Source of the DNA: Vitellaria paradoxa
Lineage: Eukaryota; Streptophyta; Magnoliopsida; Ericales; Sapotaceae
Direction: 5' to 3'
Assembly (NCBI GenBank): GCA_019916065.1
Contig: CM034239.1
Coordinates: forward strand, 45,524,663 to 45,588,662
DNA: 64,000 nucleotides
This document shows, piece by piece, positions 11,273-23,874 of this stretch. Under the pieces are notes generated by a model. The model worked only from the letters and a program-made list of their open reading frames with translations. It did not search any database and was not told the origin of the DNA. Every line of letters starts with the position of its first letter. Within the stretch, counting starts at the first letter, position 1. A program made the position numbers and the translations under genes.

Positions 11273-13308
11273 CAAATGCATCAAGTTCATAAGCATTCAA
11301 GTCCACATCAATGCAGGGCTGGTTTTACAAGATTGTTCTATTGAAGCCTATTTCTGGCTGCTCAAACTGAAAATTCTTATCTAGTCAAATAAACAACATG
11401 CTGAACTACCACTATAAGCCCATTCAAGCGGCTGAGATTGGTTTCTTAGTCAATCAAATATTTCAAACCCAGAACTGCATCACTTTTGGCCGGTAGAGAC
11501 GGGGAAACACAAAGAAAGATTCAGATTTTTTAATTTCATTGGGATAAATTTTTGTTAGGCAGGAATATAATGGGAACCAACATTGGAATTGAATGAAGGT
11601 GGAAAAGGAAGGGAATGGAATAAAGATTTCCATCCCTTTCTTTGCTTGCCAAATTAAATAATATTATAATGAAATAACTATTCTTGCTCCTTTGTTTGGT
11701 TACCAAGTTAAGAATGCTAGAATGGAATGATTAGTTCTACTTTAATATTGATTTAAATTAAAATTAAATGAAATAAAAAAAAATTCTTGAAGATGGGATG
11801 GGGGCAAAGGTGGAAATGGTGGTGTTGGCGGCAAGGCGATGGTAGAGGTGGAGATGCTAAGGGGTGATGGTGGTGGTGGTGAGAGAGTGGTGGTAGTGGT
11901 GCTGATGAGTGAGTGGAGGTGGTGAGGGGTGATTGTGCTCCTATTGTGTTAAATGGTGTCTTTGATTTCTCCATTATATCTGTGATTGCATAATACGGCA
12001 AGAGTAAATGATATACTTACCAAAAAAAATAAAAAGAGTAAATGATATGTGTCCAACTCCGGTACCTATGTAAGACACTTGGATTCTCTAATTTTTAATA
12101 ATATTTGAAGAAACAACTTACATTTGATAATGAAAAATTAACTCTTCACATAGATTTAAAAAAAAAAAAACTCATTTTTTACTAAGTTCCATTTAATTAT
12201 ACAAAATATTTAAATATTTATTACGTGTCCACATATCCATACCCAATTTTTGGATTCATATCCCAATATTCTAAATTTAAAATTTTGAAAGGTTTAGTCC
12301 AGATATATAGTTGCACCAAACACTCATAGCTAAATCCAAGTCACATTATGTGGTGTTGGTAAGTAGGAGTGGCGGTGATCAAGGATGAAGCAGCATTAGG
12401 ATGCCCCCTGCCCCAAGTTACAAAAATGCCATTAGAATATAGGTTTTTTTCAATTAAATTTTTTTTATATATATTTAGATTTGTCCCCTGCTTCTTAAAT
12501 ATCCATCTTTTTCCTCCTTTGATAAATTCTTTAGAGCTTCTGGTCCCTCATAAGAAATGCCAACAACCACTATCCACTCCACTTGGAGGTGGTGGAGTGG
12601 ATTGTGGTTGTTGGCAGCAGCCACCACCTAGTTTTACATTATATCTTCTCATTTTTTTCTTACTCTCTTCTTCCATGAGGGAATGAAAATGTAAGAATGG
12701 TCATTCATTCCCTTGAGAGGGGGATAACCAATCACACATTTTATTGGAATAAGCATTCCACAGGAATTGGTATTCTCACTTTCTAAAAGGTACCAAACAA
12801 GGGAATAACCAGGATGTGGGAATAAGCAATCCGTTCTGGGCCATTTCACATACCAAGCGTAGCCTAAAGGTATTCAACCAAGCCAGAACTTTAAGAATTT
12901 CTTATAACCACTGATCAAGAACAAGGTTATCTGAATTAGAGTGACTAGATGTTAGTTTAACTAATTTTACATATTTCAAACCCATATGGAGCCTAACTCT
13001 TTGCATATATGGACCAATTTTTTAACTAGATTACAAGCAAAATTAAACACCCACGTGAATTAAACATTTAGCAAGCCAGAGAATTCAACAAAGAGAAACA
13101 AGAGAAATAAGTTGCCAACTAGACGCTGTCCAAATCAATGTAGAAATCTCAGAGATAAAAGTTCATTCAACAAGCATACCAAAATAAAGAATGATAAATT
13201 GATATTGGAAAGTAACCTCTTAAAGAAGAATTTTTTTTTTCATACATACAAATGTTTTTTTTTTTAAAGCTTATGATGCATTCTACAATAGGGAGTCATT
13301 TGAGACAC
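11273..13308. other. Intergenic DNA with low-complexity and MITE-like stretches
   Basis: 11800-11930 is a GGTGGT-rich tract that gives a false His/Pro-rich frame on the minus strand. 12660-12870 carries MITE-like sequence ending in acataccaagcgtagcctaaag, but I could not pair its ends. A strong hairpin at 12560-12614 is listed separately. Confidence 0.5.
12560..12614. repeat. Near-perfect hairpin, 23-bp arms, 9-base loop
   Basis: Arm 12560-12582 (ccaacaaccactatccactc + cac) pairs with 12592-12614 with one mismatch, loop ttggaggtg. It could be a small transposon relic or an RNA hairpin. Confidence 0.85.
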
Positions 13309-13311
13309 TAA

Positions 13312-13629
13312 CGTGCCATTTGGTATACTTGTTTTGAGCCTATTTTCCATTTTGCGTTTTTTAAAACAAGGAAAGCGGCTCAAAACGCATATTTGGTTAC
13401 TTGTATTTTTAAAATCTGTTTTACACATAAAATGCAAAATGACAAAAGTCATTTTGAGCTTTTTAACCCAAAATAAGGAAAATCTCAAAATATGAAAAAC
13501 AGAAAATGTCAAACCACATGTGTTTTCTATTTTCCGTGTTTTAGGATTTTAAACACATAAAACACATAAAACATAAAATAGAAAACAAAAACAAAAAACA
13601 AAAAATAGAGATGTAAACCAAATGCCACC
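13312..13629. mobile_element. Tourist-like MITE (PIF/Harbinger type), copy 1
   Basis: 318 bp, with termini cgtgccatttggt and (reverse complement) ggtggcatttggt, flanked on both sides by TAA (13309-13311, 13630-13632), the 3-bp target typical of PIF/Harbinger. Internally rich in complementary A/T words, no coding frame. A relative lies at 25219-25521. Confidence 0.8.
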
Positions 13630-13632
13630 TAA

Positions 13633-14182
13633 GTTTTGGACTCTTCTACAATAAGACATGAAAAGGCTTGATATTTCTACTGAAGAACACCAACAAACTT
13701 ACAATGTTGTGCGGCGCAGAAAAGTATCCAAATTTCCTATTACAAGAAGATGTGTTTGGTTAAGTATTCAGATTCAATTCATGTGATGTTGCCCCCATAG
13801 ATATGGCATATGTGTGGGAAGATCTTGGTTGTAGGAAATTGATAGGGTACGTTACACTCAAACGCATCCACTTTCAGAGAGAAGGAAAGAGAAAGGTTAC
13901 CTCACTAGTGCTGTAGCAAAAAGAGTCGACACCATCCACTTTAACCAAGAATGTTTTGATTTGGCTACACAAAAAATTTATGGATGGAAGTCTGAAAACC
14001 AAGGTGGTAGATTAAATGCACCCATTAAATACTGCACTGATAATGTGAATTTGCAAATGTACTTGACCAATTCCAGACCGGAATAGAATCCAAAACTCAA
14101 AAGATATCAAAGCTCATGCAAAATAAAGTGTGATTTTTTACAAAGTTTACCTCTATAAGATTGATCTTCATGTCATCCACCA
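13633..14182. other. 3' flank of the small uncharacterised gene
   Basis: Downstream of the minus-strand stop at 14183. No distinct feature seen; it may contain the 3' untranslated region. Confidence 0.4.
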
Positions 14183-14704
14183 TCAGGATTCAGAAGACCC
14201 ATTTCTACAGTGACTTGGCAATGAGGATTTGAATATCTGAAGAAGCAACTTCCTGTCTCTTCTACCCAGCTTGTTTGCACAGTAGCCTCGATAGACCCCA
14301 AGTCTCAATGCTTCACGACCTTCTTCTGCAGCTCTTTTTCTCACACGTGACAATAAAACCACCCCTTGGGGATCAATATTGCTTCCATCATTCCCACTTC
14401 CGGGTCTCTCTCCATCGGTCAATAACACACCAGCAGCATCATCCACCAATTCTTCAGTTTTCCTTTTGTCCTCGTGGGCATCTTCACCTCCACTTCCACT
14501 CGTATCCTCATTAACAGCCAGACTGCTGCTTCCCCACCATTTATAAGAGGCAACTGCTAAGCCATCTGATGGGAATCCATACTTGAATTCATCCAAGATG
14601 GCCTGTGTTCCTTTTGTTATGTTTGAGCTAGGCAAGTGCTGAGGCCTTCCATTTTGAAGGTTTTTTCCCTGCTGTTGCATTGTGATGCCTTTTGAATTGG
14701 ACAT
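14183..14704 (-). CDS. Uncharacterised plant protein, 173 aa
   Basis: A 173-residue frame starting MSNSKGITMQQQGK and ending with a stop at 14183. There is no signal peptide or membrane helix. The middle (about residues 60-110) is acidic and Gly/Ser-rich, probably disordered. The C-terminal third has the conserved-looking basic helical stretch KRAAEEGREALRLGVYRGYC followed by LGRRDRKLLLQIFKSSLPS. Codon composition is less AT-rich than its surroundings, which argues that it is real. I do not recognise a named family or function. It is probably expressed from a promoter near 17.4 kb through a spliced leader. Confidence 0.65.
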   Translation of the reverse strand: MSNSKGITMQQQGKNLQNGRPQHLPSSNITKGTQAILDEFKYGFPSDGLAVASYKWWGSSSLAVNEDTSGSGGEDAHEDKRKTEELVDDAAGVLLTDGERPGSGNDGSNIDPQGVVLLSRVRKRAAEEGREALRLGVYRGYCANKLGRRDRKLLLQIFKSSLPSHCRNGSSES

Positions 14705-17375
14705 TTTCAGAGCAAATATTTATTTTGGAGTAGACAGCCACTACATTCAAAAGATATAACGAAACCACAGCATGAATAGATAGTACAATAATGACTGAAA
14801 AAGAGAAGCCCAATATTTGGCATCAGATAGGGTATCTTATGATATTCCTACTGGAATTAGATAAAAGCATTCACATTTGTTGCATTATGCTTGGTTATAA
14901 CCGAATGGAAATAATGAGTGCTAAATTGTTAGCCAATATCTAACCTAAAAGCAAAGCTATTAGGAAGTGGTAAGTTCATTATTGTATACTCTCACTTGTG
15001 CTGAGCACTCACCTTCATTTATTTTTATTTTTTTGACAAAACCAAATGTGCGACTATTGACATTTTAGGTTGCTAGTATATTTGAACCCAATGCCTTTGC
15101 ATGGTTTGGTAACAATTTAAACTGTTAGCCATCATCTCACCTAAAAGTTCAAGTTATTAGAGATATATTAATTTACTTTCTCTCGACACCCTTCTTGATG
15201 TGTGGCCAGTCCTAAGTTGGAGCTGAATGAATTATCACCGATCATATTGTCCTGCCAAAAACAAATTCTCTTCTGATTCCCCACTTGGACTAGTGCATAA
15301 AAAGAAAACATAGGTAACAAACGAGATACATGTTTCCAAGGACATCTAACATTCCCTCTCTCCACAATTTCATAATCCCAACCATTAACTTGAATTTCTA
15401 CTTACTCCTAATGACATGGTGCCAAAGTGAAAGAGGTTCTAAAGGGAAATGCCAAAGCCACTTACCAAGTAAAGCAGTGTTCCTAACTCTAATATTGCCA
15501 ATGGCCAAGCCCCCTTCAAATTTGGGGCGAGACACCACATCCCAACTCACCTGATGATCTCTCTTGCCTTCACCACTACCTTTCCAAAGAAAGTCTCCAA
15601 TCAATTTTTCTATTCTTGTTGCCACCTCAAACGATATCTTAAATAAAGACATGAAATAAATGGGGATGTTGGACAAAACCAATTGTACCAAAGCCAACCT
15701 ACCCCCTCTAGACATCAAAGACTTTTTCCAGTCATCTAGCCTTTTTCCAATCTTTGCAATAATTAGAGACCAAAAGCGTTCAGAGTTAGGCTTACCTCGT
15801 AGTGGAAAACCAAGATATTTCACTAGCCATTCTTCCTGGCTACGCCCAAGCAAGCTTGCTAAATTCTCTCATTTGCCACTCAGGGAGTTAATGCCAATAA
15901 TTGTGCATATGTTAAGATTAACCTTTAGCTCTGAGCACATTACAGAAACTTGAAGGATTGCCTTTAGAATATGAAAATTTAATTGCTCTCTAGAGAGAGA
16001 AAAAATGGTATCACTAGGGAATCGAAGATTGCCCAAAAGTTTTCTCCCTCCCCACTTCTAAGTCCCTAATCTGCCCACGCTCAATGGCTCTATCCACAAG
16101 TCTACATAAAGCATCCACCACCAAGATAAACAAAAACGGATGCATAAGATCTTCTTGCTTAAGACTCCTAGAAGCTTGGAATACTTTACTCGGCTTACTA
16201 TTGATAATTACAGAGAAATTAGTGCTTACAAGGCAACCCCAAATCTATTTCCTCTACTTGATTCCAAAACCTTTTTTCTCGAGAACAGAGTCCAGGAATC
16301 TTCATTCAACACAATCATATGATGTTTCAAAATCCACTTTAAAGATATAACGTTCCCTTTTTCTAAAGCTGAACCCCTCTACAATTTCATTGGCAACAAG
16401 AACTCCATCTAAAATCTGACAACCCTCCACAAATGCACTATGATTCTTAGATATCATTCTATTAAAAACCCTTCTAAGTATACCAAGTAGAACTTGTGTC
16501 AAAATTTTGTTAAGAGATGTTACAAAGCCCAACGAGTATGAAACCTTAAATTTCAGGTTAGTTTTATCATTTGGAGATAAGGCAAATGAAAGATGTGTTG
16601 GTACGTTTGTTAACTACCAACCAACCATGAGTCCATAGTTGAACTGGAAATGCACCTAAAACATTCATATTCTCCAGAGAAGCAAGGAAACTTCCCTCAG
16701 TGCAGTGAATTTTAAGAAACTACAGGAAAACACCTTACGGAGCTTCAAATTCGAAAATTTTAGTTACCATTCCTTCATCTAAATTTCCTATAGCCCACGG
16801 TATATCCCTCCACCTCCCCCCCCCCCCCAAAAAAAAAAAAACTATTCAGTTACTTGTCTGCCTTTGACAACATTTGACGTTAAAAAAAAAAAAAGTTCTA
16901 AACAAGGGTGGCATTAAACCTAATCATGAATAAAAGTGTCAGAGGTTCACAGTTGCTGCCAACAAGATAATGCAATTTCACTGCTAAATTATGAATTCAT
17001 AAACAAACTCAGTCTCCATTTGGATAATAGGAATTTCAAATTAATGGATAAGTTCCTTGACTCCAAATCCATAAATACAAACGCAATATTACAGCATCCA
17101 AAAGCAGTATGCAGAGGATTTTCAAGAAGAGGAGGCAAAGTTAGCAGATTTGACTGATCCAAAAACCCTCAAAAACACAAAACCATTGTCCGAAAAGATA
17201 CAGTCCTTCATCAAAATTCGCCAACAGAGCGAAACTCAACAATACATGTGTGATTTTAGAACGAAATTGAGAAGGAAACACAACAGATTTTTGAGTAGCA
17301 CATAGATAAAGAGCGGGAGGCGTAGTAATCAACGTGGGTTATCGAGGGGAAGAAGAAATAGAAGCTAACCTGCTG
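14705..17375 (-). other. Probable leader intron of the uncharacterised gene
   Basis: At 17371 on the minus strand is CCAGCAG followed by GTTAGC, a plausible donor ending a leader exon that extends to about 17450. The region between it and the start codon lacks host coding sequence and contains a decayed LINE (about 15165-16550). The acceptor is not fixed; a TAG near 14743 is one option. Inferred, not proven. Poly-C/poly-A runs occur near 16818-16840. Confidence 0.35.
15165..16550 (-). pseudogene. Decayed L1-type LINE, reverse transcriptase and downstream region
   Basis: The minus strand reads plant L1 reverse transcriptase in pieces: SAFVEGCQILDGVLVANEIV and FKVDFETSYDCVE (16532-16302), then MHPFLFILVVDALCRLVD (about 16150-16095), then QEEWLVKYLGFPLRGKP and WKKSLMSRGGRLALVQLVLS (15853-15660), ending in the QVSWDVVSRPKFEGGLAIGN region. 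The usual FADD catalytic box appears as FPSD near 16030. Stops and frameshifts separate the blocks and the 5' part (endonuclease) is missing. It lies in the probable leader intron, same strand as the host gene. Confidence 0.85.
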
Positions 17376-18486
17376 GCGAGATTAGAGACAGAGATTGGGC
17401 GTTGAGTTGTGTAACCGTCAGAATTTGTCAGATCGAATTATCCACGCGGCCCCCTGTTCTTCCATGGATTGGGGGCTAAAGTAACGCTAGTCCGTGATAT
17501 GGGGTTTACGAATTATTAGATTAAAATTAATAAAAATTACACGATTCGTCACAAAAATAATTTTTTTTAAATGATTAAAAAATACTTAAAAATTATTGAA
17601 AAATATCAAAAAAATAAAAAATAATTATTATTTTATCTTATTATATAAATTACAAATTTATTATTTTTATCAAATTTTATTATTGTTTTATCAGTCCAAG
17701 CACCCCTCGATTTAAAAATTTGTGAATCAACATTTACGAGACCAATGTACCGCGTTAGCATTCACTTTTTCTTCTTCTATCCTATTATCATGCTCCCTTG
17801 TGTTGATTCAGTGATTTAATATTTAGAACTTTAAACATTTAAATAATTATATTTAGAACTTCTTAATATTTTAAATTTACAAATACTTTATTTATTCTAA
17901 AAAATTAGTTTTAACTCTAACTCTAACTCTGTTAAAATATTTAATGTAAAAATAATTTCACCATCATTAGATCGATAATGAGATACGGAGGGACTTACAG
18001 GAAATTTTGGGCTCCAGTGGTTTGATTTTAATAAGCTCCCCTGCACTCATTTTTCCAAAATGTGATTTCGAGAGCAATTATTTTAATTAATTATTATTAT
18101 TTATTTAAAAAGCAAAAGATATTAGGACGATACGGGAATAAGGGGAAGTGGAGTCCCTTTTTTTTTCCAGAAGATAAAAATGGAACGAACAAATCCAGAG
18201 AGGTGTAGGGTTGTGGGAGAAGAGAGAGAGAGAGAGAGAAATTAATTGCCCTACACAAAATTTTATTTTATTTATTTATTATCTGTGAACTGGTTTTGTG
18301 CAACAATGGTGAAGAACAGGGAGGGAAAAAACTGCAAAATTGTTAACTTTAACTGGGTCGGCTTCTCTGCCATTTTTTCAGTTCTTAAACCTTTTGTCAA
18401 TTGATCAACCCAAATTCTGTTGTTTAGACTTCCTCTTAACCTTCCCTCCCCCCCCAACAAAAAAAAACCACTATCTCCATCGTTAA
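17376..18486. other. Promoter side of the uncharacterised gene, then AT-rich intergenic DNA
   Basis: 17376-17460 is GC-richer and probably holds the leader exon on the minus strand. 17500-18480 is AT-rich with an (AG)n run at about 18221-18239. No gene seen. Confidence 0.4.
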
Positions 18487-18693
18487 TGTTAGAATATTCC
18501 GTTTATTCTTATATTTAGAATATTGTATAGATGGTAGTTACCAAATTACGTAGCTTTAATTTAGTATGTGTATCCCTTCTATATTAGGTTTTATGTCTAT
18601 TTAAACAGCTTTTCCCTCATCATTGTATATACAAAACATTAATACAGAATTATTCTCTTTCTCTCTTCAATTCTATTGTCTTTCTTTTCAACA
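18487..18693 (+). repeat. 5' LTR of copia element 1
   Basis: Begins TGTTAGAATATTCC and ends TTTTCAACA. 207 bp, the same length as the 3' LTR. Confidence 0.97.
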
Positions 18694-18732
18694 TGGTATC
18701 AAAGCGAGGTCAAGTGTGTTAATTTTATTTCT

Positions 18733-18950
18733 CCGGCGTTGCGCCTCAGTTTCCTGTGATTCCCGTTTCAGTTTTCCGGCGTTGCGCCTCAGTTCCTGTG
18801 ATTCCCGTGACAACAACAAGAACTTGTTTGATTCTGTGGAGCATCTTATATGCATAACACCATTGGGTCCCACGGGTAGGCAATCAATTTGCTTTTCACG
18901 GGTAGGCAATCAATTTGCTTTTCACGGGTAGGCAATTCTTTTGCTTTTTG
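18733..18950 (+). repeat. Tandem repeats in the leader of copia element 1
   Basis: A 43-bp unit (ccggcgttgcgcctcag...) starts at 18733 and 18776. A 26-bp unit (cacgggtaggcaatcaattt...) starts at 18871, 18897 and 18923. Both lie between the primer-binding site and gag. Confidence 0.9.
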
Positions 18951-19094
18951 ATCCTGAGCATTGAAAAGCCGTGAGTTTGATTGCCGTGAGATTGAAAAAC
19001 AATTTTTGCATTGATTTCGCTACCGTGAGATTGATTTCGCTGATTCTTTTCTCAAAATTATTTTTCGGGGTTTCTTTGATTGCGTTTAATTATA

Positions 19095-22000
19095 TTGGCC
19101 TCTGCTTCTTCAACAAATGATGTCACTCAACCTATTTCTGTGGTTTTGAATGGTGGAAATTATCCGGCATGGGCTAATGCCATGAAGATGTAGCTTAAAG
19201 GACATCTTCTTTGAGGTTATGTTTCGGGTGATGAAAAGGCTCCCTCTGTTACTAACAAAGAAAAATATAATGTTTGGGAAAGCACGCATTACCGGATTCT
19301 CTCCTGGTTTCACAACACTTGTGCTCCGTCTATCAGTATGACTTTTGGGCGCTCCACCAATGCCAAAATTGTTTTGGGATCTTTTAGCCAAGCGTTATCA
19401 GTCTACAGATCTCTCCCAGAGGTATCAGCTTTCAGTTCAGCTAAATCATCTTCGTCAGACTCCCGGGCAATCTATTATTGATTTTTTCTCTCAGCTCACA
19501 TACTATTGGGACCAGTTATCTCTGTTTGAGCCAGAGTTTGAGACTACTGCTGATGCTGAGAGGTTCTATACCTATCGAGATAATATGCGGCTAGTTGAGT
19601 TTCTTTCTGCTGTTAGGCCAGAATTCGAAGGTACTCGAGCCTCCTTATTACATCGTTCTCCATTGCCAACATTAGAAGGTGCATTGAGTGAGCTACTTTC
19701 TGAGGAAACCCGATTTTCCACTATGTCACTTCAGAGTTCTGAGACTGTTTTGGCTACTCCTTCGGCTCTACCATCTGTTTCATCGTCTACTCAGCCTACT
19801 CGGCCTTTTAATGGTTATTGTAATTACTGCAAGAAATGGGGTCATAAGGAGTCAGAGTGCCGTAAACGTCAACGTGATCGACAACGACGAGGACAGAGTC
19901 ATCAGACAGCTGCCGTTACGCTCTCAGAACCATCAGTTGGTCCTTCTGTGCCTTCACCTAACTCACCTGCTACTATTGCTGATGTCGAGGCACTACTTAC
20001 TAAAGCCTTGTCCCAAGTTAATCCTTCTCCTGCTTTGTCGACCACCTCAGGTAAATCTTCTTGGTATTTAGATTCTGCCTGTTGTAATCATATGACCCCT
20101 AATGATTCTACTCTTGTTTCTAAGACTTCATTGCCTCATTTTCCTACTATTTATACTGCCAACGGGTCTCATTTGAAAGTTAGTCATTCTGGTACTGTGT
20201 CTACTCCTACCTTTTCTATTTCTGACACTTATCTTGTCTCAAATTTAACTCTTAACCTTGTATCTGTGGGACAACTTTGTGAACTTGGTTTTGTCTTAAC
20301 TTTTTCCAATCATGGTGTTGTGATACAGGATCAGTAGACGGGTCAGACCATTGGGACCGCGCGTAAAGTGGGACGTCTATTTGAACTCACATCTCTTAAA
20401 GCTCCAGTCCAAGTTTCTACTGCTACTACTTCTGCACCCGCATCCTTGAGTCTTTGGCATTCTCGATTGGGTCATGCTTCTTTATCTCGTGTCCGTTATT
20501 TAATTTCTAGTGGTCAGTTAGGTTCAGTTAAACAAGAGTCATTTGATTGTGTATCATGTCAACTTGGAAAACAATCTGCTTTACCTTTTAATAATAGTAC
20601 TTCAGTTTCTTATGCTCCGTTTGATTTAGTTCATTCTGATGTATGGGGCCCTTCTCCCACTCCAACCATGGGGGGTTGTCGTTATTTTGTTATATTTGTT
20701 GATGATTATTCCCACTACACTTGGATATATTTGATGAAAAATCGTTCTGAACTTCCAAAACTTTATCATGATTTTCAAAAGATGATTCAAACTCAATTTT
20801 CAAGAAATATTAAGATATTTCGCTCAGACAATGCTATGGAATATCAAGAATCATCATTTATTAACAATTTAAAACAAAATGGCACCCTTCCCTATCGTTC
20901 TTGTCCTGGTACTTCCCAACAAAATGGCCGTGCTGAACGCAAACACAGACATCTTCTTGATACTGTGCGAGCTCTTCTTCTTTCTGCTTCTATCCCTGAA
21001 CTCTTTTGGGGAGAAGCAGCACTCACTGCTGTTTACACTATTAATCGTACTCCTGCTCCTGTCATTAACCAACAGTCTCCTTATGAACGTTTGTATAATC
21101 ACCCTCCTGATTATCACAAACTTCGTGTGTTTGGTTGTGCATGTTTTGTTTTTCTTCAATCACATGAACATACCAAATTACAACCTAGGTCTCGTCTGTG
21201 CTGTTTTCTTGGGTATGGTATTGAACACAAAGGATATCGTTGTTATGATCCCATTAGTAATCGTCTTCAGATTTCTCGCCATGTCACTTTCTGGGAACAT
21301 AAACCTTTCAGTAGTATAAGTAATTTTCCTTCGAACTCTATTGGGTGTCACACTCCTTTGTTCACTGATGTTTCTCTTGATTTATTGCTCGATACTGTTG
21401 ATTCTAATGCAGATCATACGAGTTCTTTTGATGTTTCACTACCGCCGTCTCACAGCTCTGACCCCTCTGCTGGTCCCTCCGACTCCTCTACTGGTCCCTC
21501 TGATCTTGTTCCCTCTGAACCAGATCGTTCCACTCGAGTAAGAAAACTTCATTCTCATCTTCGTGATTATCATTGCTATGCTACACTTGCTACATTGTAT
21601 GAGCCTCGTTCCTATCTCGAGGCTTCCTCTGACCCTCTTTGGCAGAAAGCAATGTCTGAAAAACTCCATGCTCTCACTCATACTCATACTTGGGATTTGG
21701 TTGATTTACCTCCTGGCAAGAAAGCAGTTGGGTGTAAGTGGGTCTATAAGATTAAGACCAACTCTGATGGTTCTGTTGAGCATTACAAAGCTCGTTTGGT
21801 TGCTCGTGGTTTTACTCAGGAGTATGGTATTGATTATGAGGAAACATTTGCTCCAGTAGCCCGAATCACGACAGTACGCTCTCTGCTTGCTGTGGCATCT
21901 GTTCGCCGTTGGTCTTTGTTCCAGATGGATGTTAAGAATGCATTTCTTAACGGTGATTTGACAGAAGAAGTTTATATGCAGCCTCCTCCGGGATATGATT

Positions 22001-23130
22001 CTCCCCCTCATAAGGTTTGTCGTCTTCGTCGAGCTCTATATGGGCTCAAACAAGCCCCTCGAGCTTGGTTTTCCAAGTTCAGCTCTACTGTCGCACAACT
22101 AGGTTTTACCTCCAGTCCACATGACTCTGCCCTCTTTATTCGTCGTACGACTGCTGGTATTACCATTTTATTACTATATGTTGATGATATGATAATCACT
22201 GGAGATGATTCTTCTGGGATTTATGAGCTTCAGCAATTTTTGAGCCGTCAGTTTGAAATGAAAGATCTTGGCACTCTTAGTTATTTTCTTGGTCTTGAGG
22301 TTTCTTCTGACTCTGATGGCTATTATTTATCTCAAGCTAAGTATGCTTCCAATCTTCTGATCCGAGCTGGTATTTCTGACAATAAGATTGTCTCTACTCC
22401 TTTAGAGCACAATATTACACTTCGACATGATGATGGTGAGCTTCTTTCTGATCCTACACGGTATCGGCAACTGGTTGGGGGTTTAATTTATCTCACGGTG
22501 ACTCGTCCAGATCTTGCTTATGCTGTTCATCTCGTTAGTCAGTTTATGGCCGCCCCTCGGTCTGTTCACTATGCTACGGTTCTCCGGATTCTTCGCTATG
22601 TGAAAGGTTCCTTGTTTCATGGTCTTCATTTCTCAGCTCACACTACACTGACTCTAAAAGCCTATTCTGATGCTGATTGGGCCGGTAATCCCACCGATCG
22701 TCGTTCTACCTCTGGGATACTTTTTCTCCTTGGTGACTCTCTTGTTTCTTGGCATAGCAAGAAACAGACGGTAGTTGCTCGCTCTAGCACTGAGGCTGAG
22801 TATCGTGCTCTTGCTGCCACTACTTCTAAGCTTTTATGGCTTCGTTGGCTTCTACAAGATATTGGTATTTCTCAGCCTTCTAGTACTCATATTCATTGCG
22901 AAAACCGCAGTGCTATTGCTATTGCTCATAATGATGTCTTTCACGAGCGTACCAAGCATATCGAGATTGACTGCCATTTCATTCGCCATCATTTGCGGGA
23001 AGGTGTTCTTCATCTTGTTCCAATTGAGTCTCCTGCACAGTTGGCGGACATTCTTACTAAAGCCCTCACACCAGGCAGTTTCCATTCTCTTGTTTCCAAA
23101 TTCAAGTTGGTTTCTGCATTACCACATTGA
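19095..23130 (+). pseudogene. Broken gag-pol polyprotein of copia element 1
   Basis: The frame begins at 19095 with TTG where ATG is expected. Gag is cut by TAG at 19191 and TGA at 19212, and shifts frame near 19370. From 19345 it reads gag, a zinc knuckle CNYCKKWGHKESEC and protease WYLDSACCNHM, ending at TAG 20335. The rest (20368-23130, over 900 codons) is open: integrase with [17 protein letters not shown] and QQNGRAERKHRHLL, RT with LLYVDDMIITG near 22170-22200, and RNase H with YSDADWAGNPTDRRS and DCHFIRHHL. The integrase-RT-RNase H part looks intact, but the element cannot make its own full gag-pol. Confidence 0.95.
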
Positions 23131-23143
23131 GTTTGAGGGGGGA

Positions 23144-23350
23144 TGTTAGAATATTCCATTTATTCTTATATTTAGAATATTGTATAGATGGTAGTTACCA
23201 AATTACGCAGCTTTAATTTAGTATGTGTATCCCTTTTATATTAGGTTTTATGTCTATTTAAACAGCTTTTCCCTCATCATTGTATATACAGAACATTAAT
23301 ACAGAATTATTATCTTTCTCTCTTCAATTCTATTGTCTTTCTTTTCAACA
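23144..23350 (+). repeat. 3' LTR of copia element 1
   Basis: 207 bp, about 97-98% identical to the 5' LTR by eye, followed directly by the target duplication GTTAA. Confidence 0.97.
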
Positions 23351-23355
23351 GTTAA

Positions 23356-23874
23356 AACCAAAATATTAGTCATAGTGAAGTAGATGCTGTAGAGCAATGA
23401 TATAATTAATCAAGACTCTCCGTTTTGACAATACAACAGGAGCCATTATAAGCCATTACAAGCCAAATACCCTGCCCATTTTTACTCTTGGGAGGCATCA
23501 AATTGTTTGGGGAATTTATGTAAGAACCTGGTGTACGCTCAAATTCATACTCCAAAGTCCAATCACTAACAGAGTGAATTCAAATTCAGCTATAAAAATA
23601 AAATTTCAATTCAAACAAACATCATAACACTAATAAGTTAGATAGCAAGCCCCATTTTCATACTATTAAAATGGCAAAATTGATTCTCTCATGAGTCTTT
23701 ACAACAGTACTCAATAAAAGGAAAAAAAAATAAAAAACAAGGAAAAAAAGAAAAAACAAAAACTTGTTTAACAGTGCATAGCCCCAATTCCAAATCTGAG
23801 AAGGCATCTGTGGCTCCTTCCACTTCCGCCTGGACACCTTTTCAACGATTGCTTCGTCATAGGTGGGATTCCTG
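23356..23874. other. Intergenic DNA
   Basis: No gene recognised. A minus-strand frame over 23658-23975 includes RKWKEPQMPSQIWNW, which I could not assign. Confidence 0.4.

Larger units (their letters stand above)
18487..23350 (+). mobile_element. Copia element 1, complete, 4.86 kb
   Basis: Ty1/copia LTR retrotransposon. LTRs of 207 bp at both ends differ at about five positions. Exact 5-bp target duplication GTTAA (18482-18486 and 23351-23355). The primer-binding site TGGTATCAAAGC follows the 5' LTR at 18694, and the purine tract TTTGAGGGGGGA precedes the 3' LTR. Domain order gag, protease, integrase, RT, RNase H is the copia order. Intergenic insertion. Confidence 0.97.

Noticed and set aside
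11753..12001. Histidine/proline-rich protein on the minus strand
   Set aside because: It is the translation of a GGTGGT-rich low-complexity tract without homology or gene signals.
20335..20367. TAG between protease and integrase of copia element 1 as programmed readthrough
   Set aside because: The context is not a known readthrough signal, and the same element has other stops, a lost start codon and a frameshift, so simple decay is more likely.
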